Part shown: in pieces, positions 36,625 through 44,632 of the stretch | Layout of the letters: every line of letters starts with the position of its first letter | How positions within the stretch are numbered: the first letter of the stretch is position 1 | Origin: Sphingobacterium deserti | GTDB lineage: Bacteria > Bacteroidota > Bacteroidia > Sphingobacteriales > Sphingobacteriaceae | Direction of reading: 5' to 3' | Length of the DNA: 48,003 nt | Assembly (NCBI RefSeq): GCF_000757725.1 | Contig: NZ_JJMU01000059.1 | Span: 1 to 48,003 of the forward strand | Made by a program: the position numbers and the translations under genes | The notes under the pieces: generated by a model | Seen by the model: only the letters and a program-made list of their open reading frames with translations | The model's database searches: none | Told to the model about the DNA's origin: nothing

Positions 36625-37440
36625 ATGATTGCATATGCGAACGCAAAGATCAATATTGGGTTGAACATAACCGAGAAGCGAGCGGATGGATACCATTCCT
36701 TGGAAAGTATTTTCTATCCCTATCCCATTTACGATATTATCGAGCTTCATCCGAAAGCATCTGGAATGACCAGTTTGGAAATTACCGGTATTGACCTGGC
36801 GCCAGATGCGGACAATTTATGTTTGCGCGCTTATGACTTGCTGGCCGAGCGTTATTCTCTGCCACCCGTGCATATCCATTTACACAAGCAAATTCCTTTT
36901 GGGGCCGGCCTAGGAGGTGGCTCTTCCGATGCGGCAGCCCTGTTGAAGATGCTGAATGCGCAATGCGCATTGGGCTTGTCTGAAAAAGAGTTGTGTGCAG
37001 AGGCTAGCCGATTAGGGGCTGACTGTCCATTTTTTATCATCAACAAACCCATGTATGCTATCGGCATTGGTACGGACCTGTCCGCTGTAGATCTGGATTT
37101 GTCGGAAAAGTATATTGTGCTGATTAAGCCAAATGTTCATGTATCCACCGCGGAAGCCTACCGTGGCGTATCGCCAAGGCCAGCAGAATTTGATCTTGTC
37201 GATTCGCTGAAGCTGCCGCTCCAGGATTGGAAGTTTTACATCAAAAACGATTTTGAAGACAGCATTTTTTTGCAATATCCAGAAATACAGGACGTGAAGT
37301 TGTTTCTATATGAACAAGGCGCTGTGTATGCAAGTATGTCTGGTTCAGGATCAACCGTGTATGGAATCTTTGATGAACCAGTAACATTAGATGTGCCTGA
37401 TGAATTAGGAAAGGTATACTACCCGTTGGATATTGGGTAG
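36625..37440 (+). CDS. ispE: 4-(cytidine 5'-diphospho)-2-C-methyl-D-erythritol kinase
   Basis: A 271-residue GHMP-family kinase of the non-mevalonate isoprenoid pathway. It phosphorylates CDP-methylerythritol. Visible motifs are the start AYANAKINIGLNITEKRADG with the catalytic lysine, the ATP-binding loop PFGAGLGGGSSDAAALL (about 92-108) and the C-terminal ASMSGSGSTVYGIF. It is divergent from the glucan-locus regulator with 75 bp between starts, and is a housekeeping gene unrelated to its neighbours. Confidence 0.96.
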   Translation: MIAYANAKINIGLNITEKRADGYHSLESIFYPYPIYDIIELHPKASGMTSLEITGIDLAPDADNLCLRAYDLLAERYSLPPVHIHLHKQIPFGAGLGGGSSDAAALLKMLNAQCALGLSEKELCAEASRLGADCPFFIINKPMYAIGIGTDLSAVDLDLSEKYIVLIKPNVHVSTAEAYRGVSPRPAEFDLVDSLKLPLQDWKFYIKNDFEDSIFLQYPEIQDVKLFLYEQGAVYASMSGSGSTVYGIFDEPVTLDVPDELGKVYYPLDIG

Positions 37441-37511
37441 GGGTGTCTCTGCGGTTGCTTGGGCGGAGTAAATCGCTCCATTACCTTAGTGTGTCTCCTT
37501 AATGACAACAA

Positions 37512-38054
37512 CTACAGCGAAGAAGGTCGAAAGGCAGTCCTATCTATGTGATACCAATTATGTAAGACAGTATCAAGCTCGAAAACGGTATCGGACGTAA
37601 ATCCTATTTTCCTCAAAATGTTATTAGAGCACTGATTTCGACAATCTGCAATTGCAAAGATTTCCTTTAAATCTAGTTCATTAAAACCATAATCCAGTGA
37701 TGCTATCGCCGCTTCCGTTGCCAGGCCCTTGCGCCAGTAGCGCGTTATTAATCGGTAGCCGAGATCATAGTAATTTTTGTGCCCGTTCGTCTCATCTGTA
37801 ATATACTTGAGGCCTGCCCATCCTATAAAATCATGTGTTTCTTTATCAACAATTGCCCATCTCCCTATACCGTAATCGATGTATTGTTTCCTAATGAAAT
37901 CGATAATAGCAGAAATTTCCTTTTTATCTTTGACGGGGCTGTTACCTAAATAGCGATGTACTTCCGGATCGGAGTCCAATTCAAACATGCCGTCAATATC
38001 AGTTGGTAGTAGCTCTCTTAAGATTAGGCGATCTGTTTCTCTGTAAATTTTCAT
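37512..38054 (-). CDS. GNAT-family N-acetyltransferase (RimJ/RimL-like)
   Basis: A 180-residue GNAT protein. It starts ETDRLILRELLPTDIDGMFEL, has WAGLKY, and the acetyl-CoA-binding loop RYWRKGLATEAA near residues 110-121, then NQCSNNILRKIGF. This is the architecture of RimJ/RimL-type and many uncharacterised acetyltransferases; the acceptor is unknown. It lies 10 bp after the ASCH-domain gene, and is the last gene of a minus-strand run of small proteins (40057 to 37512). Confidence 0.88.
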   Translation of the reverse strand: MKIYRETDRLILRELLPTDIDGMFELDSDPEVHRYLGNSPVKDKKEISAIIDFIRKQYIDYGIGRWAIVDKETHDFIGWAGLKYITDETNGHKNYYDLGYRLITRYWRKGLATEAAIASLDYGFNELDLKEIFAIADCRNQCSNNILRKIGFTSDTVFELDTVLHNWYHIDRTAFRPSSL

Positions 38055-38064
38055 GGTTAATGCT

Positions 38065-38535
38065 TTACTTTTTTAGCGGCCAAATTGTCTCAAACTGCTC
38101 ACAAACCAATTCCATAGCGGGCGTGGGTTGTATGCCATGGTCACTCAATTCGCGCAGGTAATAATCCCAATGTACTTGCTTCCAGTACGCCAAACTTTTA
38201 TCTCCTTCGCCTTCAATATATTCATATTCGGCCGTGATATCTTTAAATTGCACAATAGCAACTTTAACGGTTTTGATGATGGCCTTGGGGTTGCCATACC
38301 AATCCGTTATGATAGCGATATCATCAACAGAAGGAAGTTCTTCGTTATGAAGTTGCAATGAAGATAAAGCGTGAGTCGTTGCGCGTTTAATACCTTTTTG
38401 TACAAGTTCAGCACAGTCATTCGCGTCCTTCTCGTTATCACAGAAGTAGTAACAAGGAGGGAAGGGTATCGAATTGTACATTGGGTTTTTGTTTTGAAAT
38501 TCCCGCCAGTAATCCTTTGTAAAGGCTGTTTTCAT
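38065..38535 (-). CDS. ASCH-domain protein
   Basis: A 156-residue protein with an ASCH fold (PUA-like, predicted RNA or nucleotide binding). GIKRATTHAL, the acidic segment ITDWYGNPKAIIKTVKVAIV, and EGEGDKSLAYWKQVHWDYY match the family's conserved G-K-T/R-A, D-x-x-G-x-P and EGEGD...W patterns. No signal peptide is present. The precise substrate is unknown; some ASCH proteins act on N4-acetylcytidine or RNA. It is 10 bp upstream of the GNAT gene and 58 bp behind the DinB gene. Confidence 0.85.
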   Translation of the reverse strand: MKTAFTKDYWREFQNKNPMYNSIPFPPCYYFCDNEKDANDCAELVQKGIKRATTHALSSLQLHNEELPSVDDIAIITDWYGNPKAIIKTVKVAIVQFKDITAEYEYIEGEGDKSLAYWKQVHWDYYLRELSDHGIQPTPAMELVCEQFETIWPLKK

Positions 38536-38593
38536 ATGCGTGTTTTATTTACCAAACAAATGGTCAAGGATACTTCGGTAGACATCAAACAAA

Positions 38594-39022
38594 TCATCTA
38601 GTTTTTATCTGCTCGAAATGATGCTCGAAATGTGCTACGTAATCAGTTGCTAAAAAAGTCAATGTTTGTCCATTTGCGGTGCGGCTTAATGCTTCGATGG
38701 GCAGATTTTTCCACACGTGGATCAGTTGCTGGTTTAAGCCTTTCCACAGTACTAGCATATAGTTTATATCTGAACTTTGGTAATAGTTGCCTTTACACCA
38801 AGCTACTTGATCGTATTGAATAATGGGATTATCTTCATATTGTGCAACAATGAAGCGGCCTAGGTTATTAGTCGCGCTATCAATCAAATGACCTAGAATT
38901 TCTTTTTTGCTCCATTTATCGGCGCTCGCTTTGTATTCTAGTTCTGAGAGCTTAATGGCTAGCAAAGTTTTAGGAAATTGAACGGTATAAATTTCCATGG
39001 AATGGATGGCATCTTGTATCAT
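38594..39022 (-). CDS. DinB-family protein
   Basis: A 142-residue four-helix-bundle protein of the DinB/YfiT group. The likely metal ligands are H45 (EILGHLIDSATNN) and H131 with H135 (DYVAHFEHHFEQI). Family members include thiol transferases and stress-linked proteins; activity here is unknown. It is in the middle of the minus-strand run of small cytoplasmic proteins. Confidence 0.85.
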   Translation of the reverse strand: MIQDAIHSMEIYTVQFPKTLLAIKLSELEYKASADKWSKKEILGHLIDSATNNLGRFIVAQYEDNPIIQYDQVAWCKGNYYQSSDINYMLVLWKGLNQQLIHVWKNLPIEALSRTANGQTLTFLATDYVAHFEHHFEQIKTR

Positions 39023-39069
39023 TCGAGAAATTTTTATGTGTCGTATTTCGGGTTGCTTGTTTTCATCTT

Positions 39070-39366
39070 CTACAATACGTCTTCATAATGCAGTACTTGC
39101 GGGAAGGGATCATAATAATCATGCAGTAAAGACTTCCATTTCAAGTATTGCGGTGATTGTCGGAAACCGACTTCGTGTGCCTCTATTGAAACCCATTCGA
39201 CTAATAAGATATATTGATTTTCAATCTCAGCACATTTCTTCAATGTGTGTCGTATGTAACCGTCAATCGCAGCGATGTACTGCCCTGCAGTTTTAAAATC
39301 AGCTTCAAATAGTTCAGATCTACCCGGTTTTACATTTAATATAGCGACTTCTAATATCATGCTCAT
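39070..39366 (-). CDS. Antibiotic biosynthesis monooxygenase (ABM) domain protein
   Basis: A 98-residue single-domain protein with the dimeric ferredoxin-like ABM fold: ILEVAILNVKPGRSELFEADF, the GYIRHTLKKCAEIENQYILL strand pair, and VEWVSIEAHEVGFRQSPQY. Such small proteins are often quinone or heme-linked monooxygenases, or simply stress proteins of unknown role. It is 17 bp after the broken VOC gene and 47 bp before the DinB gene. Confidence 0.85.
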   Translation of the reverse strand: MSMILEVAILNVKPGRSELFEADFKTAGQYIAAIDGYIRHTLKKCAEIENQYILLVEWVSIEAHEVGFRQSPQYLKWKSLLHDYYDPFPQVLHYEDVL

Positions 39367-39383
39367 TTTAATTTTGCTGTAAT

Positions 39384-40057
39384 TTATTCAAAAGCTTCAA
39401 CATTTCCGTCCGTAAACCGGAAATTATAAGGCTTGCCTCCGCTTTCAATAATGCGTTCTAAAGGGTTCGGCTGAATGGCAACCTCCGAAGGGAACCAGGT
39501 TTCTTTAGTCAGATAATTAGGCAATACAAACAATCCCTCCTGCGAGCCATTGGCTGCAAAACTTTCTAGATCGCCCTTCCAGAAGTAACTCCCTAAGCTC
39601 TCTTCAAGCTGCGTATTGGTTTTAGAAATATCATCCGTTCCTAATCCAATCTCATTCACGCAAAGTAAATCCGCAATAGTAAAGCTTTCGTCTGAGAAAT
39701 TGTTTAAATCATGACGTACGATACACTCTGCGATGTTTCTCGCGGCATCATAAAAATAAAAGAATGCGCATTCCATGTGTCGAAAAAGACAATTTTTTCA
39801 TCACCTTCGGCACTGATAATTTCCAATTTAGCTGAAAACCAGTTCATGGCTTCCATCAGTTTGTTAGCAGGAATCAAAAAGCAATAATGATAGCGATAAT
39901 CTTCGACACTTCGCGCAAAGCAAAGCTTTGTCCAACCTATCTGTACCCAAAACCGATCGCAGTTTTCTTGATGGATCGGAAGACCTAATGTAGTTTCAAA
40001 AAAAATCTGCTGCTCAGCTATTTTATTGGTGTACAATGTAAGTTCTTTGATTTTCAT
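39384..40057 (-). pseudogene. Frameshifted VOC (glyoxalase-like) protein gene
   Basis: Two overlapping minus-strand frames give the N-terminal 105 residues (MKIKELTLYTNKIAEQQIFF to DTWNAHSF) and the C-terminal part (FYFYDAARNIAECIVRHDLN onward). Joined, they make one two-part VOC protein of about 224 residues. At about 39750-39760 (read on the minus strand CATTCTTTTATTTTTATGATGCC is split as CATTCTTTTA-TTTTTATGATG), adding one T restores a single frame. It is therefore a gene with one base missing in a T-rich run: a real frameshift or a homopolymer sequencing error. It would be the first gene of the run of small proteins. Confidence 0.8.
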
Positions 40058-40403
40058 AAATCGGACTATCTTATTTCGTAAATGTTAGTATGTAAATCAT
40101 TTTGTCAGACTACGTGTTCCAATTTTTAAGTATAGCCCCATGATGCGTTTCTGCCGCTACGCCATCGAAAATAATACAAATGAACTGTTTGCCTTAAAAA
40201 TAGATATTAATCATATATCTTTGTATACTAAAGAGTTATTTTTATTATATACGATCGAAAATACTAATCCCTAAGGCAAACAATTTTTTTTTTTGGGTAT
40301 GTTGTTGTAATAACTAGCGCGAATTTTAAGGGGAATAGTCAAAATTACTCGGTATGACTCAAAGCTTATTTTTCTAATTACTATACTTCGATAATGTTTT
40401 AAA
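40058..40403. promoter_or_regulatory. Divergent gap with inverted repeat and promoter-like box
   Basis: TGTTTGCCTTA (40186-40196) and TAAGGCAAACA (40272-40282) are exact complements 75 bp apart, with a run of about ten T after the second arm. Between them TATCTTTG (40216-40223) matches the Bacteroidota TAnnTTTG box, preceded by TTTG at 40188-40191 at a slightly long spacing of 24 bp. The gap could promote the plus-strand gene at 40404. No target duplication was found around the arms. Confidence 0.5.
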
Positions 40404-40958
40404 TTGAAAACTTTGCACACTATACTTACGTCGGTTATTTTAATGCTTTCTATTACGCTGTATGCACAGGTTGATATAGGAAGAACTACGATATTCAAAA
40501 AGTCGGCTCCTTCTACTGGGGGTGTAAAAATAGGAGATTCTAAACAAATCGTTATTAACGCTCTTGGTAATCCTAGCTCTATTACTAAGGAGTATTCGGA
40601 TTTCGATGAAGCTTACATGGAAGTCTTGAACTACCCAAACACAAAATTGTTCATATTAAATAGCAAGCTAGATGGAATAATTATAAATGGGTTTGCTGGA
40701 TCTCCATTCACCGTCGGGACAAGCTCTCAAAAAATTGATAAAGACTTTAAGGCTTTGTATGGAAATTTTGAAGGACAAACGACAAAAGTCCTTCAGATAA
40801 CTTCTGGAGGAAAAGGTATTGATTACGCTATATCTATTAATTACAGTACAGGTATATCAAAATTACCAACAAGTGGCGACGGTAGGGGTGGAACTGGTGG
40901 CTGGAAAGAAATTATTACTTTTAGGGAGGTTAAAAGTGTACATATTGTTGGAAATTAG
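40404..40958 (+). CDS. Secreted hypothetical protein with BamE-like pattern, TTG start
   Basis: A 184-residue protein with a signal peptide (KTLHTILTSVILMLSITLYAQ region, residues 2-22). The next part, GGVKIGDSKQIVINALGNPSS followed by a tyrosine-rich strand and KLFILNSKLDGIIING, resembles the SmpA/OmlA (BamE-like) pattern of G-D-S-K-x-x-V-x-x-x-L-G-x-P. The C-terminal 80 residues have no match I know. The start codon is TTG; an in-frame TAA lies four codons upstream and the next Met (residue 14) would cut the signal peptide, so TTG is the best choice. Function unknown. Confidence 0.65.
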   Translation: MKTLHTILTSVILMLSITLYAQVDIGRTTIFKKSAPSTGGVKIGDSKQIVINALGNPSSITKEYSDFDEAYMEVLNYPNTKLFILNSKLDGIIINGFAGSPFTVGTSSQKIDKDFKALYGNFEGQTTKVLQITSGGKGIDYAISINYSTGISKLPTSGDGRGGTGGWKEIITFREVKSVHIVGN

Positions 40959-41005
40959 AAATCTGCTTCAGTTCCTTGACGAGTAAGGATAAACTCGTAA
41001 TCGAT

Positions 41006-41140
41006 ATGAAGAAAAGAATAATTTTGGCAAGCTTAATCAAACTAATATTTCCAAGCATTGGTTTCTCGCATGAGTATGAATTTTGCCGAAAAAGAAATAT
41101 AATTTTTCGATGGAATCGCTCTAAATGCTGCCTGCGTTAA
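41006..41140 (+). CDS. Small secreted-type protein or gene remnant (44 aa)
   Basis: MKKRIILASLIKLIFPSIGF is a good signal-peptide-like start, but the frame ends after 44 residues with a cysteine-rich SKCCLR. No homologue is recognised. It is either a tiny exported protein or the 5' end of a decayed gene; the latter seems likelier because non-coding-like sequence follows. Confidence 0.3.
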   Translation: MKKRIILASLIKLIFPSIGFSHEYEFCRKRNIIFRWNRSKCCLR

Positions 41141-41168
41141 AAACTAAAATTTAAGAGATGTCGACACG

Positions 41169-41432
41169 GTGAAGCGGAGAGGAATAAGGGATCCATATGT
41201 AATGTATTGTGGAAAGCCCGGCCTGTTTCAAGCTGGCATTCACCAAGAGATGTCTATGGAATCATTGATTAATTTACCAAGTGATATCAAGGACTTACCG
41301 GATTATAGCATATTTGATATAGCTGCGCTGACTATTCAATTTAGCGACAAGGGAAAAGATGCTCAACCAGACACTCATCCGGTAACGATATGGTTAACCA
41401 CTTACAAAAATATAAATTTATGGATTGCTTAA
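41169..41432 (+). CDS. Hypothetical protein or gene fragment (87 aa), GTG start
   Basis: The frame opens with GTG and encodes 87 residues, with an acidic mid-part (LINLPSDIKDLPDYSIFDIA). No signal peptide, domain or family is recognised. Its coding status is doubtful; it may be part of a degraded gene. Confidence 0.25.
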   Translation: MKRRGIRDPYVMYCGKPGLFQAGIHQEMSMESLINLPSDIKDLPDYSIFDIAALTIQFSDKGKDAQPDTHPVTIWLTTYKNINLWIA

Positions 41433-41541
41433 GCAATGGATGAACGTAGTTGCCACTTAGGCCAGTCGCGAAGACACCTGCAAAAATGTCTCCGAGATGG
41501 ATTTTTTTTGTAATATTAGTATGAACTAAATCCAACACACA

Positions 41542-41748
41542 ATGCATCATGTGAAATTACTGATTTTAAGTCTATTGCTGTCGGTCGCTTACGTCGGGTA
41601 TGGACAGGTTACATTCGACAGTACACTTGTTTATAATCAAAAAGCAAAACTTGGACGTTTCTATTTCGACTTGATGCAGCATGTCGGCTCGGTAAAGGTT
41701 ATTAATGAAGATGGGTATGATAGAAGTATTGCATCACCAAACCCATGA
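41542..41748 (+). CDS. Short secreted-type protein or truncated gene (68 aa)
   Basis: The start MHHVKLLILSLLLSVAYVGYG is a clear signal peptide (cited to 20: residues 1-20), then VTFDSTLVYNQKAKLGRFYF and a short polar tail. The frame ends after 68 residues. The signal plus a short beta-rich stretch looks like the beginning of a longer secreted protein that has lost its 3' part. Function unknown. Confidence 0.4.
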   Translation: MHHVKLLILSLLLSVAYVGYGQVTFDSTLVYNQKAKLGRFYFDLMQHVGSVKVINEDGYDRSIASPNP

Positions 41749-42093
41749 GGAAAAAATCTAACTTCATATCGTAAGGGCTTGATGTTTGTTGTAGGTGTTT
41801 TTGATTTCGCAACGGAAAAGGCGAGATAAGCTGCTCTGGGCCAATCAATGCATAAATTTTGAAAATTCAGCCGCATTATTTCCTTTTGCATAGATCTTTA
41901 TAAGTAGGCACAGAACTAATACAACCAAGATAAGTCCCTTTATCATTTTTGTGTGATTTAATGAATTCCAATCGATTTCAAGTTAACCCATATTCTTAGA
42001 AAAAAAAATAGCTGGTTTGGGGTGTTCTTTTCATAAATAAATTCTTTTATATTTACAGAGCGAAATTTACTTAATCAGTTCAATTGAAAGATT

Positions 42094-42675
42094 ATGAGCA
42101 AAGAAAAGATCATCGATTCCGTAATTGCAATTCTGACCGTCATCGTATTAGCAGGCTGTTCCAAACCCGGTGACGGCCGCGATCCAGAACCCAAGCCGAC
42201 GTTGCCTGCAGAAAATATCATTACTCTAGGTTTAGGTGATAATAGGGTCGTGGCCTTTTACTCATCAGCAAAAAACGAAATCAACAAAACGACATTGGAC
42301 ACGGCGGATATAAAATCTCATTTCGGAAACAGAGTCCAAGCATTTGTACCCGTAAAAATGGTCATCAATAACGATAGCTTAACCATTACTAAGCCGTTTG
42401 ACGTGATGGAAAAATATGAAGCTCTTTGGAGAGAAAATATATTGTTTTACCGTAGTTCGCAAGCATCGGAATGGAAAGCCTTCGGACTGACAAAAAACGA
42501 TGAATCATATATGTTGAACACGCAATACTACCTTATAAAGAGTAGTAACGATATTATGAAATCAACGATCATCGGTCAAAACTATGCAGAGACTTCGGAC
42601 TTAAACGAGATTATGGAAGAGGGGGATGTTTGTATACAACTTAAAATAAATTCTACGTTCTATGAAGCTGATTAA
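42094..42675 (+). CDS. Lipoprotein co-transcribed with the cytolysin-like gene
   Basis: A 193-residue lipoprotein: signal peptide with lipobox VLAGC at residue 22, then a proline-rich linker (SKPGDGRDPEPKPTLP) and a roughly 150-residue soluble domain rich in charged residues. No family is recognised. The 3' end overlaps the next gene by 14 bp, so the two are translated together. By context it could be a partner, tether, chaperone or protective lipoprotein for the cytolysin-like protein; these are inferences only. The start ATG follows an AT-rich leader with no clear ribosome-binding site. Confidence 0.75.
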   Translation: MSKEKIIDSVIAILTVIVLAGCSKPGDGRDPEPKPTLPAENIITLGLGDNRVVAFYSSAKNEINKTTLDTADIKSHFGNRVQAFVPVKMVINNDSLTITKPFDVMEKYEALWRENILFYRSSQASEWKAFGLTKNDESYMLNTQYYLIKSSNDIMKSTIIGQNYAETSDLNEIMEEGDVCIQLKINSTFYEAD

Positions 42676-43543
42676 TATTTGCAAGGAAGTAAACTACCTC
42701 ACCATAATCCTGTTCTTATACGTTCTCGGTGGTCATAATGCTGCTGCTGCTCAGGAACGCTCCACAAATTTATTTACGAAAGCGCCGAAAGACGTGTATT
42801 TGGGCGCAATCATGACCATTCAATCCATAAACAAGCCGGTACATGAATTTGTGGCTGCTGAGCCTATGACAATGAGAGTTTCTACGAGCAGTAACACTTG
42901 GGAAAATTTATCGTTCGAACTTAATTCCAGCAGGAAGGATTTGCAAAAGAAAATGGAGGAACGCTACAAACCGACATCGCAAAATCTAAGCTTCAGCTAC
43001 GCCATCGAAGAAATAACGGACTATAACCGATTAAGCCTATATTTCGGTCAACTGGTAGATGTTAAAAAATGGTTTAAAATCCCCGCCGGTGAGAGCGAAA
43101 CGAACAAAGTGATGATCCACCTGGAGCAAATATTGTTTACGTTGGATTTGGATATGATGGATCCTCAAAAACAAGTTGACGCCGTAAAAAACAAAGAACT
43201 TAATGTCGACAGCTTAATCATTATAAACTCGCTTTTATTTGGTAAGAAAGCTGTTGTCCTTGTGGAGTCTAATCAACCTACAACGGTCATCAGATCCATA
43301 CTTCAGTCTGAGATACAAGGTAGAGAGCTGACTCCGCAGCAGAAATCGATCATGTCTACGTTTACTTTCAGGGTTGCCGTATTTGGAACTAAGAAGGAAA
43401 TTGCGTTCGATAATGACAAACCGCTGAGCAATGTATTGAACTTCTTCAATACGTCGACCGATTTTCTACCTGATCCTTTGTCTTTTTCTGCAGTATATAT
43501 CAAAGATAATAGCGTCTTCGAAAATGAATATGCGATAAAATAA
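42662..43543 (+). CDS. Secreted cholesterol-dependent-cytolysin-like (thiol-activated cytolysin fold) protein lacking domain 4
   Basis: A 293-residue protein with a signal peptide (about 1-31). From residue 44 on it follows perfringolysin O (recalled from memory) almost to domain 4: VYLGAI (45-50) for its YPGAL, VMIHLEQILFTLDLDM (150-165) for VMILAYKQIFYTVSADL, INSLLFGKKAVVLVES (188-203) for VSNVAYGRTIYVKLET, FRVAVFG (236-242) for FTAVVLG, and FSAVYIKDNSV (275-285) for YTSVFLKDNSV. It then stops where the membrane-binding domain 4 with the tryptophan-rich undecapeptide would begin. The Gly-Gly hinge pair reads Gly-Thr here. Short CDC-like proteins are known in Bacteroidota. It could be a pore-former that needs a partner, a regulator, or an anti-competitor effector. 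It abuts the convergent oxidoreductase gene with no gap. Confidence 0.8.
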   Translation: MKLINICKEVNYLTIILFLYVLGGHNAAAAQERSTNLFTKAPKDVYLGAIMTIQSINKPVHEFVAAEPMTMRVSTSSNTWENLSFELNSSRKDLQKKMEERYKPTSQNLSFSYAIEEITDYNRLSLYFGQLVDVKKWFKIPAGESETNKVMIHLEQILFTLDLDMMDPQKQVDAVKNKELNVDSLIIINSLLFGKKAVVLVESNQPTTVIRSILQSEIQGRELTPQQKSIMSTFTFRVAVFGTKKEIAFDNDKPLSNVLNFFNTSTDFLPDPLSFSAVYIKDNSVFENEYAIK

Positions 43544-44074
43544 CTAAAACGAATCAATGTGCGCTAAGTACAACGCCACACTCTTCTCGATCCATTCCTC
43601 CGTGGCCTTGAACTCCAACCCGTAGTATGCGAAAAATGGTTTGTAATCCGCTTTGATGTAGTCAAACGTAAGTTCAAAGGGACGCAATAATTCCTGCATT
43701 GTATAGCCATATTTTTCGCCTTCGCGATACTCATCTTCATCGCCGCCCACGGTGATGGCAAGACTAATAGTTTTTTCGGCAAGCTTGTAACCGCTTTTGC
43801 TGCCATATGCCCAGCCATGCGTCAGTACTTCATCAAACCATTTTTTGAGTAGGGGTGGGCTCGAGAACCAATAAAACGGAAATTGAAAAACAATTTTATC
43901 GTGTTGCTCTATTAAATGCTGCTCCGCGGGCACGTCTATTTGCTCGTCTGGGTAGCATGCATAAAGCTGGTGTACAGTGTATGTGTCGGGGTATTTCTGC
44001 AATTCTTCCACCCATCGCTTATTTATCACAGAATTTTTCATGTCGGGATGTACGACGATAACTAATGTTTTCAT
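43544..44074 (-). CDS. NAD(P)H-dependent oxidoreductase, flavodoxin-like fold (KefF/YwrO/MdaB-type)
   Basis: A 176-residue flavodoxin-2-type quinone or nitro reductase. It starts MKTLVIVVHPDMKNSVINK, has the FMN-site motif FQFPFYWFSSPPLLKKWFDEV (cited as residues 63-83, about 20 shown), THGWAYG, and the ITVGGDEDEY loop. It reduces quinones or aldehyde-like stressors with NAD(P)H. The divergent neighbour is an HxlR-type regulator, a typical pair for stress-induced reductases. Here that regulator is frameshifted. The stop is back-to-back with that of the cytolysin-like gene. Confidence 0.9.
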   Translation of the reverse strand: MKTLVIVVHPDMKNSVINKRWVEELQKYPDTYTVHQLYACYPDEQIDVPAEQHLIEQHDKIVFQFPFYWFSSPPLLKKWFDEVLTHGWAYGSKSGYKLAEKTISLAITVGGDEDEYREGEKYGYTMQELLRPFELTFDYIKADYKPFFAYYGLEFKATEEWIEKSVALYLAHIDSF

Positions 44075-44174
44075 TTAATCAATTTTACGTTGCGTATACA
44101 TACAAAACTAATGCTTCTGAAGGTGATACCGTATATTAGCAGCTTATTGTAAGCTACTATAAAAAATGTAAGGC

Positions 44175-44563
44175 ATGTCTAAAATCAAAGAAACATCCAG
44201 CAATTTCGCTAATCGCTCCGCGTTATCAGACGAATGTCCCGAGGTCTATGCCGCACAACTCATTTCTGGCAATGGTCATTAGCTATTTGTTCCTGGCTAT
44301 TAGCAGGAAAGCTGCGATTCAGTGAATTGAAACATCGGCTGCCCAATATTACCGAACGAATGCTGGCTTTGCAATTGCGAAAATTGGAAGATAACGGGAT
44401 CATATCACGCACGATCTACGCCACAGTTCCGGCCCGTGTGGACTACCAACTCACGGCGATAGGCTATGAGCTACAGCCAGTCATTAAGCAGTTGGAACAA
44501 TGGGGAGAGAAGCACCGATCCGTGGTTGCGGCGGTTCAAAAAGAAACGACGGTTAACCCCTAA
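44175..44563 (+). pseudogene. Frameshifted HxlR-family regulator gene
   Basis: The frame from ATG 44175 gives MSKIKETSSNFANRSALSDE to CPEVYAAQLISG, an ordinary HxlR N-terminus, then stops at 44280-44282. The downstream frame from about 44270 gives WSLAICSWLLAGKLRFSELK and LPNITERMLALQLRKLEDNG, the winged-helix core. One base is missing in GGCAATGG: a GGCCAATGG would read G-Q-W as in family members. It is divergent from the oxidoreductase gene, which it probably regulated. A real loss would remove control of that gene; an assembly error is also possible. Confidence 0.85.
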
Positions 44564-44568
44564 TGAAA

Positions 44569-44598
44569 AAGAGCAAAAGTTTGGGGACTCTTGCTCTT
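44569..44598. terminator. Terminator hairpin after the first small-peptide gene
   Basis: AAGAGCAA (44569-44576) pairs with TTGCTCTT (44591-44598), extended by AGT/ACT. On the minus strand it is followed by a T run (complement of TAATGAAAAA, 44561-44570). It lies 35 bp beyond the stop of the 38-residue peptide and also just past the hxlR stop. Confidence 0.7.
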
Positions 44599-44632
44599 CG
44601 CGATCAAATGTATATAGAATAGTTGTTGTATT

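Larger units (their letters stand above)
40959..42093. other. AT-rich accessory stretch with short, possibly decayed frames
   Basis: Over 1.1 kb with no full-length gene. It holds three short plus-strand frames (41006-41140, 41169-41432, 41542-41748), two of which begin with signal-peptide-like sequences and end abruptly. This pattern suggests remnants of secreted-protein genes upstream of the cytolysin-like unit. AGACA/TGTCT with eight T follows at about 41478-41508 and may be a weak terminator. Confidence 0.5.
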
